Notes under the pieces: generated by a model
The model's database searches: none
What the model saw: only the letters and a program-made list of their open reading frames with translations
Told to the model about the DNA's origin: nothing
From: Chrysemys picta bellii
Taxonomy: Eukaryota; Chordata; Testudines; Emydidae
Assembly: GCF_011386835.1 (NCBI RefSeq)
Contig: NC_088804.1
Coordinates: forward strand, 33,963,549 to 34,027,548
Direction: 5' to 3'
DNA length: 64,000 nt
Shown here: piece by piece, positions 24,144-35,866 of the stretch
Layout: each line of letters starts with the position of its first letter
Position numbering within the stretch: the first letter of the stretch is position 1
Program-made: the position numbers and the translations under genes

Positions 24144-24757
24144 CAGCTGCAAATTCCGCAAGCCTCCCTCCTCCATCCTGAAGGCTATCACAGATAAGGC
24201 GTCGTAAAAAGAAGACGCGAGATGAGATGTTTGCAGAAATTATGGAATCCAGCCGCAGTGACAGAGCTCATCTGAATGAGTGGAAGGAAACGGTTTCAAA
24301 GTATAGGAAAGAAGCCAGTGAACGTGAGGAGAGGAGGGACCAACGTGAGGAGAGGAGGGACCAACGTGAGGAGAGGAGGGACCAACGTGAGGAGAGGAGG
24401 GATGCTCGAGATGAGAGGTGGCGGCAGGAAGATCAGAGGAGGCAGGATGCAACGCTGGGGCTGCTGCGTGAGCAAACAGACATGCTCCGGCGTCTGGTGG
24501 AGCTTCAGGAACGGCTGCAGGAAAACAGAGTGCCACTACAGCCCCTGTACCCTCCTCCCCCCTCCCCATGTTCCATATCCTCCTCACCCAGACGTGTAAG
24601 AACGCGGGGGGGGGGAGGCTCCGTACACCTTCCCATTCCACCCCAGTGGACAGCCCAAGAAAAAGGCTGTCATTTTTTTAACCTTTTTTTAGTGGCCTTT
24701 TCCTTCCCACCAATCCTCCTCCCAAATCCCACCCGGGTTCCCTCCCTCTTTTTCTAA
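24144..24757 (+). pseudogene. Harbinger Myb/SANT-like gene, exon 2 (one in-frame TGA)
   Basis: Spliced to exon 1 in phase, the frame runs 11 codons and meets TGA at 24179-24181. Beyond it the same frame stays open to 24757 and reads RRKKKTRDEMFAEIME..., with a basic stretch then a charged coiled coil. The coil includes four in-frame 21-bp repeats (about 24325-24410) that encode REERRDQ units, followed by LREQTDMLRRLVELQERL, a leucine-rich helix suited to dimerisation. A G-run at 24606-24614 may have shifted the extreme C-terminus, which ends in an atypical hydrophobic tail. Polyadenylation signals AATAAA lie just downstream near 24765-24775. The TGA is most simply a CGA codon lost by CpG decay. 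Confidence 0.8.
24325..24410 (+). repeat. 21-bp in-frame tandem repeat, four copies
   Basis: The unit 'cgtgaggagaggagggacca' plus one base repeats three times perfectly and a fourth time with a changed end. It encodes tandem REERRDQ heptads in the coiled coil of the Myb/SANT-like protein, so copy-number changes keep both frame and heptad register. Confidence 0.85.
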
Positions 24758-24904
24758 TCTATTAATAAAGAATAAATGATTTTTAAATGATAGTGACTTG
24801 ATTTGGTTTGAAAGAAAGCTGGGGGAAGGGGGAGGGTGGGTTCCTTACAGAAAATGAGTCAATAAAGGGGGCGGGTTTTCATGAAGGAGAAACAAACAGA
24901 TATT

Positions 24905-26408
24905 TCACACTGTAGCCTGGCCAGTCATGAAACTGGTTTTCAAAGCTTCTCTGATGCACAGCGCTTCCTGGTGTGCTCTTCTAATCGCCCTGGTGTCTGG
25001 CTGCGCGTAATGAGCAGCCAGGCGATTTGCCTCAGCCTCCCACCCCGCCATAAAGGTCTCCCCCTTACTTTCACAGAGATTGTGGAGCACGCAGCAAGCA
25101 GAAATAACAATGGGGAGATTTCTTTGGCTGAGGTCAGAGCGAGTCAATAATGAACGCCAGCGACCTTTTAAACGGCCAAATGCACATTCTACCACCATTC
25201 TGCACTTGCTTAGCCTGTAGTTAAACAGCTCCTGACTCCTGTCCAGGCTGCCTGTGTATGGCTTCATGAGCCATGGCATTAAGGGGTAGGCTGGGTCCCC
25301 AAGAATAACTATTGGCATTTCAACATCCCCAATGGTTATTTTCTGGTCTGGAAAGTAAGTCCCTTGCTGCAGCCCTTTAAACAGAGTAGTGTTCCTGAAG
25401 ACGCGAGCGTCATGAACCCTTCCCGCCCAGCCCGCGTTGATGTTGGTGAAACGTCCCTTGTGATCCACAAGTGCTTGCAGCACCATTGAAAAGTACCCCT
25501 TGCGGTTTATGTACTCGGTGGCTTGGTGCTCCGGTGCCAAGATAGGGATATGGGTTCCATCTATCGCCCCACCACAGTTAGGGAATCCCATTGCAGCAAA
25601 ACCATCCACTATGGCCTGCACATTTCCCAGAGTCTCTAACTTTCGTAGCAGCACCTGAGTGATTGCTTTGGCTACTTGCATCACAGCAGCCCCCACAGTA
25701 GATTTGCCCACTCCAAATGGGGGGGAGGGATAGCTCAGTGGTTTGAGCATTGGCCTGCTAAACCCAGGGTTGTGAGTTCAGTCCTTGAGGGGGCCATTTA
25801 GGGAACTGGGGTAAAAAAATCTGTCTGGGGATTGGTCCTGCTTTGAGCAGGGGGTTGGACTAGATGACCTTCTGAGGTCCCTTCCAACCCTGATATTCTA
25901 TGATTCTATGATTCTAAAATTGATTCCCGACTGACCGGTAGCTGTCTGGCGTTGCAAGCTTCCACAGGGCTATCGCCACGCGCTTCTCAACTGTGAGGGC
26001 TGCTCTCATCTTGGTATTCTGGCGTTTCAGGGCAGGGGACAGCAAGTCACAAAGTTCCATGAAAGTGCCCTTACGCATGCGAAAGTTCCGCAGCCACTGG
26101 GAAGCATCCCACACCTGCAACACTATGCGGTCCCACCAGTCTGTGCTTGTTTCCCTTGCCCAGAATCGGCGTTCCATGGATAGAATCTGCCCCATTAACA
26201 ACATGATCTCCAAAGCATCGGGGCCCGCGGTTTCACAGAATTCTGTATCCGTGTCCGTGTCCATGTCCTCATCATGCTTGTCGCTGCGCTGCTGCCACCG
26301 CTGCCTCCTCACCTCGTTTTTCTGGTCCTGGCTCAGCATAAACTCCACGAGAATGCGCGAGGTGTTTACAATGTTCATGACTGCTGTTTTGAGCTGAGCG
26401 GGCTCCAT
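24905..26408 (-). pseudogene. Harbinger DDE transposase, interrupted by a SINE
   Basis: This DDE_Tnp_4-type endonuclease would cut the element at its ends. Translation from ATG 26408 runs 164 codons to the SINE at 25719-25915 and resumes in the same frame (25714-24908) for 269 codons, giving 433 residues, a normal length for the family. The N-terminal half has WDASQWLRNFRMRKGTFMEL and LTVEKRVAIALWKLAT, the helix-turn-helix-like region typical of Harbinger transposases. Catalytic residues, numbered without the SINE, are D216 in GGAIDGTHIP, D266 in GWAGRVHDARVF and E340 in VVECAFGRLKGRW; the conserved ILGDPAYPL lies between the last two. Apart from the SINE, no stop or frameshift is visible. 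As it stands, the upstream half ends at a TAG (25914-25916) at the SINE junction. A longer upstream open frame to 26591 lacks family wording, so I prefer the start at 26408. Confidence 0.88.
25719..25915 (+). mobile_element. tRNA-derived SINE (turtle Cry I-like)
   Basis: The head reads 'gggatagctcagtggtttga', a polymerase III A box in tRNA context, then 'gggttgtgagttcagtcc', a B box. The tRNA-unrelated body has 'ggactagatgaccttctgag' and 'cccttccaaccctgatattc', and the tail repeats 'tatgattc'. The tRNA-Lys-like head and this body fit the Cry I SINE family of cryptodiran turtles. Four-base AAAT duplications flank it (25715-25718, 25917-25920). It lies inside, and opposite to, the Harbinger transposase gene, so it is younger than that element. 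Confidence 0.85.
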
Positions 26409-26739
26409 GCTTGCCGTGGTATGGAGTCTGCAGTGTTCACCCACCCAGGAAAAAAGGCGCGAAATGGTTGTCTGCCGTCCGTTGCTTTCATGCAGGGAGG
26501 GAGGGAGGGAGGAGGTGAGGCTGTACCCAGAACCACCTGCGACGATGTTTTTTGTCCCATCAGGCACTGGGATCTCAACCCAGAATTCCAATGGGCGTGG
26601 GAGATTGCGGGAACTATGGGATAGCTATGGGATAGCTACCCACAGTGCAACGCTGCAGAAATCGACGCTAGCCCTGGTACTTGGACGCACACTGCCGAAT
26701 TAATGTGCTTAGTGTGGCCTCATACATTTCGACTTTATA

Positions 26740-26801
26740 CAACCTGTTTTCCAAATTCGAATTATATAAATTCCGATTAATCCCGTAGTGTAGACATACC
26801 C
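26740..26801 (-). repeat. Harbinger right terminal inverted repeat
   Basis: On the - strand it begins GGGTATGTCTACACTACG and continues 'ggattaatcggaatttat' and 'attcgaattt', matching the left end. Confidence 0.85.
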
Positions 26802-26804
26802 TAA

Positions 26805-29800
26805 GATTATCAGACACATTCAGATTTCCATTAGCGTACTTTTCCTAAAATTTAAAGTGGCATTTAGAGTGCACATCCTAGTCCATTGAGATATGTATAA
26901 TATTTGCAGACCCTGCTTTTTTATATTTGTACCATAGTGGGTTTTTTGAGAGACTCAAATTATACCTACAAACCAATCTACTTGAATTAATGTTAAAGGT
27001 TTAGGACTGTTTATGCACACACACAAAAAGCTAAGAAAATATAAAACCTTTTAATGTGGCATGGGGTTAAGTAACAAGATGACTTAAAAACAGCAATAAA
27101 CCCTGAATGTTTTCCAGAAATCACTAATGCTGCCCCACACAGTTGGTCACAAGTGCAATAATAAACAAAATAGGAAAGACTAGAAGAAATGTGTATTACT
27201 GTACATTATACAAAAACCCACATATGCAGGAAGATTATTTACTGCAAAGCTAAAATTATCAATTGAATGAGCCTTACATTTATTTTTTAATATCTAGTAT
27301 ATATATCTCTAAAGTAGCCTCATAGAAAATATTATTTTTTATTGCTTTAAAGGTGTTAAAAGAGGCATGAAATCTTTAGGCACAGGACAGTGGTCCAGTG
27401 GATAGGGCAAAAGACTGGGAGCTGGAAAACTTGGGCTCCATGTCCAGTTCTACCACTAGTCTTTTGCATGAATTTGCACAAATCACTTCAAGTGATCACT
27501 ATGCATTTGTACAATTCTAGCACAAAGCTGGGGCCACTAGGCATTACTATTATAATAAAGTTAGGTCATTGATACTAGAAGTCCCAAAGTACCCAAACTA
27601 AAAAGAGAGAGGCTCTTATGCTACGCAGCCTATTTTTAAAAAAATAACGAGTATCTACATCTGATGCACTCTTCTATTCCCTTCTACTTGTATTTACATT
27701 TGTTTCCTCTGTGTATGGAATACCCTCTCAATCCAAGTTCAGTGAACAACCACCATCTTTGAATTCAAATCTACCTGGAAAAACAACTCATCCAGGATAC
27801 TCATAAAAATTATGTTTTTTATTTTAGAGAGAAGACAAAACAAACATTTTTGTGGTCCTGAATACATCTCAACTTCAATGGAGTTATGCCAATTTACACC
27901 AGCCGAGGATCTGTCCCTCTGTGTCCATAGAATACATCATGTGCCATTCAGGACAGGGACTGAGCTTTTGAGTTTTCTCTATCCAGCCTATATGAATTTA
28001 TATTTGCTGTTCATATGGTTAAAAAAAAGGAAAGCCACTTGACTATATTCCAAGTCCCTGGGCAAACTGTAACTCATATTTCTAACTTCAAAGCAACAAT
28101 ACCATCCTACGTATGCATCACCTATAAAATCATAGAACATTCACCATGATCTGGAGTTTCATATCCAGATTTATGTCAAATTCACCCTCTCAGCTCAAAA
28201 GCACATTTGGTTAAGAGAGAAAACAAGCAATGATTTTAAACAACTCATTTAAATCTCATCCAACGTGGGCTATTGTATTCTAATGCTCATTTAGCTAAAA
28301 CCAGGCATTTAATTCTAGTTTCATTTAACTCAGCCTCAGTTTTTATGTGTGGAAGGCTGCAGCTATTTGATTCTATAATGCCAGAGTTCCTAGAGTACAT
28401 TTGTATAATCAATCAATCTAGCCAGGCATTTATTTGATGAGGAAACAACAGTAAAGGGTGGGACTGGTGCGTGGGTAGCAAACAGAGCTGAAGAACTGTC
28501 ATGAATGTACACTGAAAATAGGAAACAGGATTGGATATATCTCAACCCTGAGGCCTCATGTAGAAATTATAAGGCAAATTTAAGCAGGGCTAGCAGAAAG
28601 AAAGGAACATGGCAGTGGTGTCTGAGGCTAAAGAAAACAAATGGATGGATTTAGATGGGCTGATTCAGTCACTGAACTGATGGAAATAGGAAACAAAACA
28701 AGTCTGAGAAGGAGCACGAAGATCTGTTGGGAATCAGGTTTGGTGATAAATCAATTATAGGGACTAGAGACAGAAACATACGAAGGTTCTAAGGTGACAA
28801 GTGTGACTGTGGACAGGGATACAGGATAAGTGATTATATTTTTATATAGGTACAATATGTAAATAGTATCAATGAAAATATTGAGTGTCTGAAAGAAACA
28901 CAACAGCTTTATTTCCAGCCTCCACTTCTGCTCATGCACACATCTGTATTCATGGGGCCTCCTTGACACCTGCTCATCAATAGAAAGAGTCTAATGGTGC
29001 CCACAGGTGACAGAATCTGCATGCACAAAACCCCACTGAGACTAATGCATTGAGGAGAAGCCATTGCTGCCTGTTGTGTGGGTAGGGAGATTCAGTCTCT
29101 AGAGCTGTTAATCTAGCACCGTCATGAACAATGTTTTTAAAGACATTCATAATTCTATAGCACTCAGATTGACTTATGTTCATCATTAGTGGTATCACTT
29201 TAAAGACACTTGCTGCTTTATGTGACTGAGATGTAAGATGTGCAATAGCTATTTCACACTTTATTCAGATCAAGTATGATGCCAAGATTTTCAGATGCTT
29301 AAGGTTACATCAACAATTTTTTCACTGAATTATCTTAATTAGATGAAGCTGTTCTAGGTGTGGCCCCAAATCACTGGTTACAGCCGAAGTGGGAAACAGA
29401 GATTCTATGCTTACTACTCTTTGGCAAGGTTTATATAGCTGAGATAGTAACAGTGCTCCCTACGTCAGTAAAAAGGCGGACGGGAAGCTGCAAGGAATAA
29501 TTTAGAAAAATTCAAGACTGGAATATGTGTTAAGATCAACCTCAAATAAACAAGACTGTTCATCAGGGCTAGGACTGGGGAAACATATTTGGATATAGAG
29601 AAACCTTCAGTATAAAGATATCTCACAGTATACTGGCCAACCTCACACTGGATTAAGAGGAAACGGCTCCCCAACCCAAACTGAAATTATCTTCAGTTTC
29701 TGCTTTAGGGTGATCGCACTTTTAGGAGATGGAGAAGAGAAATGGACTTGAGGGGTGCTACAAAAAGATGGAGAGGGAAGAGATGTTTACCAAACCAAGC

Positions 29801-31139
29801 TACTATCCCGCTGTGCTGGGGGAAGATCACAGCCATCAGGACACACCTGAAGATATTGGGAAGAATTTGGGTGTGACAAGCTACCAGCTGAAAAAGTCAA
29901 TGAGAAAGAAGTCCTTGGGCATCTTCCATAAAAAGGGAAAATTAAATAGGGAGAATTGAACTGGGATGATCTAAAAGTTCCTGAAAAGTTCAGATCATTT
30001 AGTAGAGCTGGTGTGTGTGTGTATGTATGTGTGTATATATATAAAATTTCCCATGAAAAAGATCAATTTTAATTTTTTCAACAAAATAAAAAATAATCAT
30101 TGAAAATTTGCATAGAAATTAACATTTTCTCATAAAAATTCCCATTTTGCCAAAAGAGACTTTATTTTTGTCAGAATTTTTTTTTAAAACAACATTAGAC
30201 AAGCTGTGTCATGTAGGTAACTTCTAGAGCAGCGCCTGAACTCCCTTGCAGGTTCCCTCAATCTAGGCATCATCATGCTTTAAGCCTATGAAACAATTAA
30301 GCTCCTCTGGAGAAAAAAAAAGGGGGGGGGGATAGAGAAATCCTCTCTTTTCAAATGAAAAATGTATTTTAACCCTTACCTACATACTAAAACAACCATG
30401 ATTGAAACTCCTCACAAATACTTAATTTCTTCAAGTAGCAATAAAATGACACTTCTAATTAGAAAACTAAATTAAAATAATCAAACATGAAAACATATTA
30501 TTCTAATTTTTTATACAGGAAACTCTGTGCCACCTGTATATTACTGTATTCAGCTATGAGAAATACCATAATTTCTCCAAGCCAGTAATGTCAAAAAGAA
30601 AAGCACCTCACAAAATCTACCATAAAGATTCTTAAGTGATTTATTTAATCTGTAACCCTCAGGGAAATAAAGATGAGTTGTGAGTTTCATTCCAAATGCA
30701 TACAACAAAACTCTTTCAACCCTAATTTCTCAAACTGCAAGATCAAGGGGTAATTTGCAAACCAGGATGTGTTGCAGTGCTCAGGTATTCCACCAATATT
30801 GCAGCATTCACAGACTACTGCCTCTTCCAGTTCCAAAAGAGGCTCCCAAATAATACAAATTCTTTGTATAAACAGTCAAGCAATTGTGCCTGCATAGTTC
30901 AGAACACTCCAAAAAAGGATTCCAGACACATAAACCCATAAATGAAGTGAAATTTGCTAAATCCATCAATTACAACTAAATCAAGCAATTTTACAGTGAC
31001 AGGTGTATTAAGTGGGTATGGGCACTACATTGAACCATAGCACTGAACTACCCACCCAGACAAACTCATAAACCAACTCTCCTTTACCATGTGCAGCTGG
31101 CTTGCTCTAAAAAAAGCAAAATTGTTTCAGTTAATGTTC
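26805..31139. other. Unassigned DNA
   Basis: No gene recognised in this 4.3-kb stretch. A tRNA-like SINE lies at 27379-27490. Foldback-type wording 'cttcaatggagttatgcc' occurs at 27873-27890. A GT/AT simple repeat lies at 30011-30043. The 76-codon frame at 29729-29959 is lysine-rich and matches no family I know. Confidence 0.5.
27379..27490 (+). repeat. tRNA-derived SINE fragment (MIR-like)
   Basis: 'acagtggtccagtggatagg' resembles an A-box head and 'cttgggctccatgtccagtt' a decayed B box, followed by 'ctaccact' and 'gcacaaatcacttcaa' in the order of an amniote MIR-like SINE. Confidence 0.6.
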
Positions 31140-31245
31140 ACTTAATGAAAGCTTGTCTCTTTCACCAACAGAAGTTGGTCCAATAAGATATTATCTCTCC
31201 CACCTTATTTCTCTCATATCTTGGAACTAACACAATTACAACCAC
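31140..31245 (+). mobile_element. Short retro-repeat related to the 12591/16127 group
   Basis: It starts 'aatgaaagcttgtctctttc' and continues 'accaacagaagttggtccaa' and 'cttggaactaacac'. Imperfect direct flanks (31127-31139 and 31246-31258, sharing 'tcagttaa' and 'ttc') suggest a decayed 13-bp duplication. The 'gaaagctt' start resembles the same position in the 12591 and 16127 bodies. Confidence 0.55.
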
Positions 31246-31258
31246 TCAGTTAACATTC

Positions 31259-33712
31259 TTCCACCCTTATTCATGCTGAGTAATACAGTACCTAACCATC
31301 TGAGTAGTGCCACTGAAATCATAACATTTGGGATGGGCTCATGGAGTGACTCATCCCGAGGAAGAGAGGTGGAACAAGGCCCTGAAGTTACCATTGTGCA
31401 ATTTTGACTGAATGATAAACTAGAGCTAGGCAAATAATCCAAAACAAATCCCTACAAATATGCCATTGAATTTTTAAACAAATCTGCTTTGACTCTGTTT
31501 GCAGCCTTCTGTGATTACTTTCCATGAATATTTTATCAGATGAAGAATGTTCACTGGAACATTGAGTTTTAAAGGAATGTTGCAGAACAGCTGAGGAAAC
31601 CATATTGAGAAACTATAATTTCAAGTATCCATAATTAAAAACTTGACTGTAAAAGTTGCTCTCTTCCAATCAGAGAAGCATACCATGTGACCTACAAGTC
31701 CAATTAATACAACTTGAGTTTTGAGTGCTGAATACTAGTAGCGAACTACTGATGAACAAGCAATAGACTAAGAATATTAGAAGTTTTACATTTTCTGACA
31801 CTCAAGTGTTTAAAATTGCAACTTTAATAGCAAGTTATTTTATTATTTAGATTCATTTTCCCTGTTTGATTTTTTCAAGAAAAAATTTAAAAGGAAATTA
31901 AAACACTATTCTCTACTGATTTCACTGTAGAACAAAAGTAGCCCAGTAACAATTTATGCAACTAAAGCCTCGTCCAACTCCTATTAAAGCCAATAGTAGT
32001 TATTCCACAGACTTCAACAGGTGTTGGTTCTAGTCTATATAGAACTTTTCAGTGAAATGAAAAAAAGGCAACTATACAACTAACATCAATAGCATGTGTT
32101 TATGGGACCATAAATTCCACTTATGGGACTATAGAATAACGTAAACGGTATGCTAACTCCACTGGCCCGGAGCTTTCCCCACAATGAGCCCTACTTAGCT
32201 ACAAAATTTCATTCTATGAAATGTAGTTATTTTTCCAGTTTTGAGTTTTGTAAATCTTTTTACAATAGAAAAGTGTTGTTTTTCAACTTCACATATCCCT
32301 CAAAATGTGTGAGCAGATTTTGCTGAGAGTTTCCAAAACAATTTATTTTGGGGCTGTTACCCAAGCTAGGAAATTTTCTGCTGAAGAGATTTTTTTTTTT
32401 AAAAGTGTGACAAGTATGTGAAAACAGGGAGTTATCACAAAAGTGATATCAACATAGCCTTGATGACAGCTTTCACTAATAAACAAAGATAATGTGCAGA
32501 GAATGGAGATATTTCCATGGGTTGTATGTCTGGTCCAAACCTACTCATAATATTTTGCTGGTGCAAATTATTAAAAGCTTGATAGTGCTCTGCTTTGATA
32601 GCATTAAGTCATACCAAAAAAAATTCTGAGTTGCTGTATCAGCAATGCTGCAATTTCTTTCACATGGTCTTCCACTTAATTTCAGCAGTAACCTCCATAA
32701 TTCACTTAGTAGTAATCTCAGCAACCTAGTTCAAATGTTTACCTGACATTCAGCCAATCAAAATTTTCCTTTCACAAGATTACACAAGTCCTCTTAATTT
32801 TCCCATTTACTATCCCCTAAAGGGACAGTCTCCCTTTCCTCCAAAATGTAAATAGGAGGAAAACTTGAACAATTATTCAGTGATTTATTTCAATGAGTGG
32901 GAGTGGAAATACATAGAAATTCCTTTTCTCTCTATTCTCTGGCTTTAAATAAATCAATTCTTTTCTCTCTATTCTCTGGCTTTAAATAAATCAATAATTT
33001 CCCAGCTAAAAAAATGTGGGTGAAATCCCAGCTCCAGTGAAGTAGTGGGAGTTTTGCCATTGACCTCAATAGGATCAGAATTTCATCGTGTATTGGAACC
33101 ACTAGCAGCTACCTTAAAGCATTGTGAAGATTTCTCTAAAGTACACTGGAGGGGCAGCCCAGCACACAGCTAGCTCAGGATGAAGAAAAAACACAAAGCA
33201 TTATACCACTTTTGTACCCACCCCAACTTGCATGTGTGCTCCTTGGATCTGGGTCATTATGTGCTATTTAACTTGAGCATCAGCTTTGAGCTGTTTTAGC
33301 ATTTGAACAAGTAGCTGGGAAGGGTCATTCCCGTCCATGCTGACCTGTCTAGTGAGGCAATAAAACAAGTGTAGTAATCAGGTATAATTGCAGAGAAAGG
33401 AATTGACCATTCTAGAGATTACTAGTGTAGACCTCCCATGAGAAAAAACTGCTGACTATTGTTGGAAAACGAGGAGGCCAAACATAACACCAAAAAAAGT
33501 AGACGGAGGTCAAAGAAAAACTAAACCAGGGTCTAACACTCTGAAAGAGAAAATTCAAGTTAGACTTCAAGCAAGGAAATCCTAACCCTGAGTGCAGATT
33601 AAGCCTTAACCCTTATTAAGAACTTTAGCCCATTTTCTTCAAGAAAGTCATTGGGAGATCATCTCCAGAGGTGTGCAGGAGAGAGTTAGATGCAACACTT
33701 TGGGGAATTAAG
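31259..33712. other. Unassigned DNA with small repeats
   Basis: No gene recognised. Foldback-family copies lie around 31966-32032 and 33028-33085 ('gtgggagttttgccattgac'). A tandem duplication lies at 32920-32994. Confidence 0.5.
32920..32994 (+). repeat. Tandem duplication, 37-38 bp unit
   Basis: The unit beginning 'ttccttttctctctattctc' and ending 'ggctttaaataaatcaa' occurs twice head to tail (32920-32957, 32958-32994), differing by a single base deletion. That points to a recent event. Confidence 0.9.
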
Positions 33713-34015
33713 ATAGATTCATAGATTCCAAGACCAGAAGGAACCACTGTGATCATCTAGACTGGCCTCCTGTATAACACAGGCTATAGGATGTCCCCAA
33801 AATAATTCTAGTTTGAACTAGAGCATACCTGATATATCCCCAAACTTGATTTAAAAGGCGCCAATGATGGAGAATCCACCACAACTTTTGGTAAATTTTT
33901 TAAATGGTTAACTACCCTCAATGACAGAAATGTACACCTTATTTCCAGTTTGAATTTGTCTAGCTTCAACTTCCAGCCAGTGGATCTTGTTATAACTCTG
34001 TCTGCCAGATCAACT
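33713..34015 (-). mobile_element. CR1 LINE 3' fragment
   Basis: 'attcatagattccaagacca', 'cctcctgtataacacaggct' and 'gatggagaatccaccacaac' match the other reverse CR1 tails in the window. It abuts a CR1 piece of opposite orientation at 34035. Confidence 0.8.
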
Positions 34016-34034
34016 CTTCAACTGGAAGACTAAA

Positions 34035-34205
34035 GCCTCTGATTGCCAGAAGCTGGGACTGGATGACGGAGGATGGATCACTTGATGATTGCCCTGTTCT
34101 GTTCTTCTGAAGCATCTGGCATTGGCCACTGTCAGAAGACAATGATGGTCTGGGATAGATGGACCGTTGGTCTGACTCACTATGGCCCTTCTTATGCTCT
34201 TATGT
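34035..34205 (+). mobile_element. CR1-type 3' tail, opposite orientation
   Basis: Wording 'gattgccagaagctgggact', 'catctggcattggccactgt', 'gatagatggaccgttggtct' and the end 'ggcccttcttatgctctta' is a CR1 3' untranslated region in sense direction with its short terminal repeats. Whether it and 33713-34015 arose as one rearranged copy or as two insertions is not clear. Confidence 0.75.
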
Positions 34206-34311
34206 AAAGGGCATGGGAAGTAAGTTGAAACCTTAATATCTACAAGCTATTATTTGTCCTAGGTACTTATATGGCCCCCATCACTAGTAGCTGAGTGAAT
34301 TTAAATCTTTA

Positions 34312-35110
34312 ATCATAGAATTGTAGGACTGGAAGGGACTGCGAGAGGTCATCTAGTCCTGTCCCCCGCACTCAAAGCAGCATTAAGTATTATCTAGACC
34401 ATCCCTGACAGGTGTTTGTCTAGCCTGCTCTTAAAAATCTCCAATGATGGAGATTCCACAACCTCCCTAGGCAATTTATTCCAGTGCTTAACTACCCTAA
34501 CAGTTAGAAAGTTTTTCCTAATGTCCAACATAAACCGCCCTTGCTGCATTTAAACCCATTGCTTCTTGGCCTATCCTCAGAGGTTAAGGAGAACAATTTT
34601 TCTCCCTCCTCTTTGTAACAACCTTTTATGTAATTGAAAACTGTTATGTCCTCTCTCAGTCTTCTTTTCTCCAGACTAAGCAAACCCAGTTTTTTCAATC
34701 TTCCCTCATAGATCATGTTTTCTAGACTTTTAATCATTTTTGTTATTTTTCTCTGGACTTTCTCCAATTTGTCCACTTCTTTCCAGAAATGTGGTGCCCA
34801 AAACTGGACACAATACTCCAGTTGAAGTTTAAATCAGCGCGGAATACAGTGGAAGAATTACTTCTTTTGTCTTGCTCACAACACTCCTGCTAATACATCC
34901 CAAAATGATGTTTGCTTTTTTTGCAACTGTTCACTCATATTTAGCTTGTGATCCACAATGACCCCCAGATCCTTTCTTGCAGTACTTCTTCCTAGGCAGT
35001 CATTTCCCATTTTGTATGTGTGCAACTGATTGTTCCTTCCTAAGTGGAGTACTTTGCATTTGTCCTTATTGAATTTCATTCTATTTACTTCAGACCATTT
35101 CTCCAGGATA
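34312..35110 (-). mobile_element. CR1 LINE, distal reverse transcriptase to 3' end
   Basis: On the - strand the 5' part translates as KFNKDKCKVLHLGRNNQLH...GNDCLGRS...KDLGVIVDHKLNMS, the C-terminal (thumb) region of CR1 reverse transcriptase. It is followed in another frame by LEKVQRKITKMIKSLENM...LGLLSLEKRRLREDI...YIKGCYKEEG, the end of ORF2. The 3' untranslated tail ends near 34315 at 'atcatagaattgtaggactg'. It is less decayed than the other CR1 pieces but has frameshifts. Confidence 0.87.
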
Positions 35111-35117
35111 ATGCATT

Positions 35118-35215
35118 TATCCTCACAAGACCCTTGTGATGCAGGGAAGTGTTTTACAGACGGAGAACACAGAAGCTATGTGACTTGCGCAAAGTCACAC
35201 AGGTAGTCTGTGGGG
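35118..35215 (-). repeat. MIR-like SINE fragment
   Basis: 'gtgatgcagggaagtgtttt', 'acagacggagaacacagaag' and 'gtgacttgcgcaaagtcaca' are the conserved MIR middle and 3' region in reverse. Confidence 0.6.
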
Positions 35216-35524
35216 AGCAGTTTCCCAAGTTCCAGTGGTGAGGACATCCTTCCTCTCCTGGCTCAGGCTCTGTCCTACACCGTCCTCTTTCACCTTTTCA
35301 AGTGCAATGCCCAAGCAGACGCAACAGATAAGTTCTCATTCCTGGTACCCTTTATTACCCTGCTCTCCAATCAAGTTTCAGTGCATTTGGAATAAATTTT
35401 CCCACAGTTCAATCACTACTTCTGCATTCAGATCTTTGTCAAAGATTTACTTATTAGCTCCTCTTTTTATAAACATTACGGACTTGACTCACTGCTGCCC
35501 TCCACCTTGTGCAATCATCTACAC

Positions 35525-35858
35525 CAGGGGTCGGCAACGTTTGGCATGCAGCTTGCCAGGGTAAGCACCCTAGCGGGCCAGGCCAGTTTATTTACCTGCT
35601 AACACGGTAGGTTCAGCCGATCGCGGCCCCCACTCGCCGCGGTTCGCAGTCCCGGGCCAATGGGGGCGGCGGGAAGCGGCGCGGGCGAAGGATGTGCTGG
35701 CCGCGTCTTCCCGCCACCCCCATTGGCCCGGGACGGCGAACCGCGGCCAGTGGGGGCCGCGATCGGCCGAACCTGCTGCGTCAGCAGGTAAATAAACTGG
35801 CCCGGCCTGTCAGGGTACTTACCCTGGCGAGCCGCGTGCCAAACGTTGCCGACCCCTG
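35525..35858. mobile_element. GC-rich foldback hAT-type MITE, copy 2
   Basis: This 334-bp element has ends CAGGGGTCGGCAACGTT and AACGTTGCCGACCCCTG, flanked by a perfect 8-bp duplication ATCTACAC at 35517-35524 and 35859-35866, diagnostic of hAT-type insertion. It has the same long palindromic, CpG-rich interior with two opposed GGCCAATGG-type motifs as the other copies. Confidence 0.92.
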
Positions 35859-35866
35859 ATCTACAC

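Larger units (their letters stand above)
22256..26801. mobile_element. Complete two-gene PIF/Harbinger DNA transposon
   Basis: The 4546-bp element is flanked by TAA at 22253-22255 and 26802-26804, the 3-bp duplication typical of PIF/Harbinger. Its ends are GGCCTGGTCTACACTACG and the reverse complement GGGTATGTCTACACTACG, and similarity between the termini continues for about 60 bp through 'attcgaattt'. It encodes two convergent genes, the standard Harbinger pair: a Myb/SANT-like protein on + with one intron, and a DDE transposase on -. Both are only lightly damaged: one in-frame TGA in the Myb-like gene and one SINE inside the transposase. Composition is more CpG-rich than the surroundings, fitting a younger insertion. 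Confidence 0.92.

Noticed and set aside
24240..24641. 133-codon open frame on - with repeated SSPHVGP units
   Set aside because: It is the antisense shadow of the 21-bp repeats in the Myb/SANT-like exon.
25719..25800. Functional tRNA gene
   Set aside because: The tRNA-like head lacks a proper acceptor stem and is continuous with a SINE body and tail.
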